Part shown: in pieces, positions 61,802 through 64,000 of the stretch
Layout of the letters: each line of letters starts with the position of its first letter
How positions within the stretch are numbered: position 1 is the first letter of the stretch
Source of the DNA: Cercis canadensis
Lineage: Eukaryota; Streptophyta; Magnoliopsida; Fabales; Fabaceae
Direction of reading: 5' to 3'
DNA length: 64,000 bases
Assembly (NCBI GenBank): GCA_003255065.1
Contig: QAOA01004328.1
Location: 1 to 64,000 of the forward strand
The notes under the pieces: generated by a model
Told to the model about the DNA's origin: nothing
Database searches by the model: none
What the model saw: the letters and a program-made list of their open reading frames with translations, nothing else
Position numbers and translations under genes: made by a program

Positions 61802-64000
61802 TCAACCAAACAGCTTAATATCACACCGGTTCCACATATCGGTCTTCATTTGTTCAACAATTGTGGCCAATCCAGAGCTGCAGGGAAGATGAACATGAAC
61901 TCTTTTCAACATTCCTTCAATTATTAAGACTCTCAGTTCATTTGGGAGCGCCTCTAGATCTTGGCATTCCTTGATGATCAAACGCTGAAGGCGTGGCATG
62001 GCTCCTGCAGAAATTGTCCAGCTCTTTATTGGAAATCGTGTCATTTGATAGCCACGGAGTTGGGCAAAACTTCCTTCATCGCATTGCAAAGCATCGCCTT
62101 CTGAACTTCCTTCATGTACCTTCAAAATTTGAAGGTTTTTAAGCTTTCCTAGGACAGCAAAGTCAATCTTGCACTCTACCAAGGTTATCTTAGTTAGGGA
62201 TTTAGGCTCAAGGAGTAAGAGAAGTTGCCAAGATGACGGTCCTCTAATCTTCAGCCTCTCCAATAGGCTTAATTTTTCATGAATTTTTTTAAAAACGTCG
62301 TCCCAAATTCCATCTTGATCTTGTTGTTTATACAATCCTAACTTTCTTAAACGAGGAAACATGCCCCTGGTAATGAGATTAACAGTATCTTGATCCAGAG
62401 CTAACCAGGAAAGGATTTGGAGTCTGGGCAAAATTTTAGAATTTCCTGCAGGGTCAGGTAGATTTGTCGGTCTAGACATGTATAAATGCCTTAAATTTTG
62501 CAGCTCCCATATCCTCTCTGGTAAGCAATTCACGGCAGAACCTCTCAAGTCAAGTGTCACCAGATTCAGAAGTTCACATATGGAATCAGGGAGGACTCTG
62601 AGTTCAGCACCTTCGAGCTTCAAATATTTTAGAAGAGATAGTTTATTAATACTCTCTGGAATTGACTGTTTGTCAGCATCTTCCAGCTTCGAATCTTTTT
62701 GTTGTTTACGAATGCCCGTTGGACTTTGCTGTACTTGTCCAAGTTTTAGCACTCGTACCATCCGAATGCTTTTACAAAGCCATTCCAAGTGATTTCTTTG
62801 GATAGGATCTCCATCCTTACCAAAGCATAGGAAAGAACGAATAGAAGAAGTGTTGCAACCGTTGGATGAGGATGAGTGGGAGATGAAATCTGCGGTGCTA
62901 TAGTGCAGGGAAACTCTTCGGGGTCTGCTATCGGATGATAAGTCAGAATCATTATGAATTACCTCAAGAAAGTCCTCGTTCTTGCTCTCATATAGACAGA
63001 GGTCTCGCAGAACATTATGGATACGACATTTTTTTACGCCTCCATCCAATCTCCAACTCGTGGGTTGGATTAAGTATCTATCAATTAGCTCCTCCAAGTA
63101 CTCTTCAGCAGTCTTTTCCAGAGTTCTGTTGGAAATGGAATCTTTTGGTATGAATTGCTCAGCTATCCACAATTGGATCAATTGCCTCACTGGAATCTCA
63201 TAATTTGCTGGGAATGAACCAAAGTAGAAAAAGCAAAATAGATAGAGGGGTTCTAACTGGTCGTAACCCAGAGCAAGTTTGTCTCTCCACAACTTCCTTC
63301 CTTCAGCAGGGTATGTATCAGTATTCCCTTCGCCTATGACGTTGGTCCATGCCGGTTCCTCCCTCGTTTTTCCTTTTAGAAGCCTGCCCAGTTCCACTGT
63401 GACAATTGGTAGACCGTGAGAAATCTTTACAACTTTGTCTTTAGGATCTTTCAAATTGCGTGGGCATGATTCACTCTCAAATACCACCTTACAGAAGAGA
63501 TTCTCAACATCGGTTTCACCAAGCTCGGGAATGAAATGAATGGAAGATTCTCCACTCGCAGACAGAGCAACCCCTTTTCGGCGGCTGGTGATTAGGATTC
63601 TGCTTCCGTTTGAGTCATCCGGAAATGCATTTAACAGGGGAACGCACAGCTTACTTTCAAATAGATTGTCGATGAAAACAAGATACTTCTTCTTTCGCAA
63701 ATCTTGTAACAATCTCGCCTTCAATTTTTTATAAACTTCAGATAGAATATGCTCCCTCTGTTTCTCATCTTCTTGTTCTTGTGCCCTCTGTATCTCCTTG
63801 TCTTGTGCCTTGATTAGGTCCATCAATCCTGCCCTCTGTTTCTCATCTTCTTGTTCTTGTGCACTTTGTATCTCCTTTTCTTGTGCGTCCATCCTCTCTT
63901 GGTTCTGCTCCATCTGTTCTGCCAGATTGCATAAGGTTTGGCGCAGAATGTCAATGGCATTAGTTCTCTGCTCCAGAGTTACCCAGATCACGTAGTAAAA
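61802..64000 (-). CDS. NLR (second type), 5' end off the right edge
   Basis: The frame is open to the window edge (reading FYYVIWVTLEQR at the start), so the apparent first codon at 63991 is a GTG inside NB-ARC and not a start. Seen in order: RNBS-A (VIWVTLEQR), a coiled, Gln/Glu-rich insertion with a tandem 26-aa repeat (AQEKEIQSAQEQEDEKQR and AQDKEIQRAQEQEDEKQR), degenerate kinase-2 KKYLVFIDNLF with Asn for the second Asp, RNBS-B GSRILITSRRKG, GLPL as HGLPI, RNBS-D FCFFYFGSFP, IHN in place of MHD, then LRRs. At least 733 aa are present. It is distinct from copies A-C but has the same RNBS-D to LRR plan (NYEIPVRQLIQ). Frame intact within the window. Confidence 0.92.
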   Translation of the reverse strand, partial: FYYVIWVTLEQRTNAIDILRQTLCNLAEQMEQNQERMDAQEKEIQSAQEQEDEKQRAGLMDLIKAQDKEIQRAQEQEDEKQREHILSEVYKKLKARLLQDLRKKKYLVFIDNLFESKLCVPLLNAFPDDSNGSRILITSRRKGVALSASGESSIHFIPELGETDVENLFCKVVFESESCPRNLKDPKDKVVKISHGLPIVTVELGRLLKGKTREEPAWTNVIGEGNTDTYPAEGRKLWRDKLALGYDQLEPLYLFCFFYFGSFPANYEIPVRQLIQLWIAEQFIPKDSISNRTLEKTAEEYLEELIDRYLIQPTSWRLDGGVKKCRIHNVLRDLCLYESKNEDFLEVIHNDSDLSSDSRPRRVSLHYSTADFISHSSSSNGCNTSSIRSFLCFGKDGDPIQRNHLEWLCKSIRMVRVLKLGQVQQSPTGIRKQQKDSKLEDADKQSIPESINKLSLLKYLKLEGAELRVLPDSICELLNLVTLDLRGSAVNCLPERIWELQNLRHLYMSRPTNLPDPAGNSKILPRLQILSWLALDQDTVNLITRGMFPRLRKLGLYKQQDQDGIWDDVFKKIHEKLSLLERLKIRGPSSWQLLLLLEPKSLTKITLVECKIDFAVLGKLKNLQILKVHEGSSEGDALQCDEGSFAQLRGYQMTRFPIKSWTISAGAMPRLQRLIIKECQDLEALPNELRVLIIEGMLKRVHVHLPCSSGLATIVEQMKTDMWNRCDIKLFG

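Noticed and set aside
63755-63886. Tandem repeat considered as evidence of an integrated decoy domain
   Set aside because: Only two 26-residue units of charged coiled coil; no known effector-target domain is recognisable.

Overview
The window is nuclear DNA of a flowering plant, most likely a (woody) eudicot. The evidence is three intact coiled-coil NLR resistance genes, two partial relatives of a second NLR type, a five-exon plant cytochrome P450 with GT-AG introns, and copia, gypsy, MULE, PIF/Harbinger and hAT-like debris in an AT-rich background. Species cannot be named from sequence alone. All homology statements come from reading motifs by eye; no search was run. Eleven single N characters (6683, 13035, 14346, 19069, 22840, 33152, 35658, 43842, 45455, 47929, 54148) look like contig joins, and several are flanked by duplicated sequence, so some order and copy number may be assembly artefact.

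Layout. 1-873: 5' flank of an NLR unit lying off the left edge. 872-4990: a minus-strand Ty1/copia remnant (LTR, primer site, gag, protease, integrase, no reverse transcriptase) with a gypsy-type solo LTR nested in its leader. 4991-13034: first NLR unit (CDS 8637-11591) with repeated flanks. 13036-19068: pieces of an Athila-like Ty3/gypsy element (LTR, env-position ORF, integrase C-terminus) carrying GC-rich hairpin arrays. 19070-24110: second NLR unit (CDS 19616-22555). 25276-33150: third NLR unit (CDS 28613-31486); its 5' flank holds a 975-bp Pack-MULE that has captured the start of an LRR receptor kinase gene. 34166-41400: a small MULE MITE, then an intact CYP714-like P450 (36515-40142) bracketed by NLR 3'-end and 5'-end remnants. 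41668-46600: a 1.5-kb imperfect inverted repeat and duplicated gene-start modules. 47627-48287: a PIF/Harbinger-type element carrying an ACC oxidase fragment. 51280-54147 and 60470-64000: two copies of the second NLR type, the first cut at an N, the second running off the right edge. 55510-60470: an island of three unrelated gene fragments (SUVH2/9-like, RmlD/MAT2B-like, ribosomal L11).

All NLRs are on the minus strand and share flanks, so this is a tandem cluster grown by segmental duplication and then peppered by transposons. Both NLR types have lost the Asp of the MHD motif (MHG or IHN), have extra sequence between RNBS-A and kinase-2, and share a conserved downstream spliced exon. The P450 is the only other intact gene and is on the opposite strand. 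I saw no tRNA, rRNA or CRISPR. No wholly new system is proven; the most unusual material is the gene-capturing elements, the large natural hairpins and the motif-altered NLRs.
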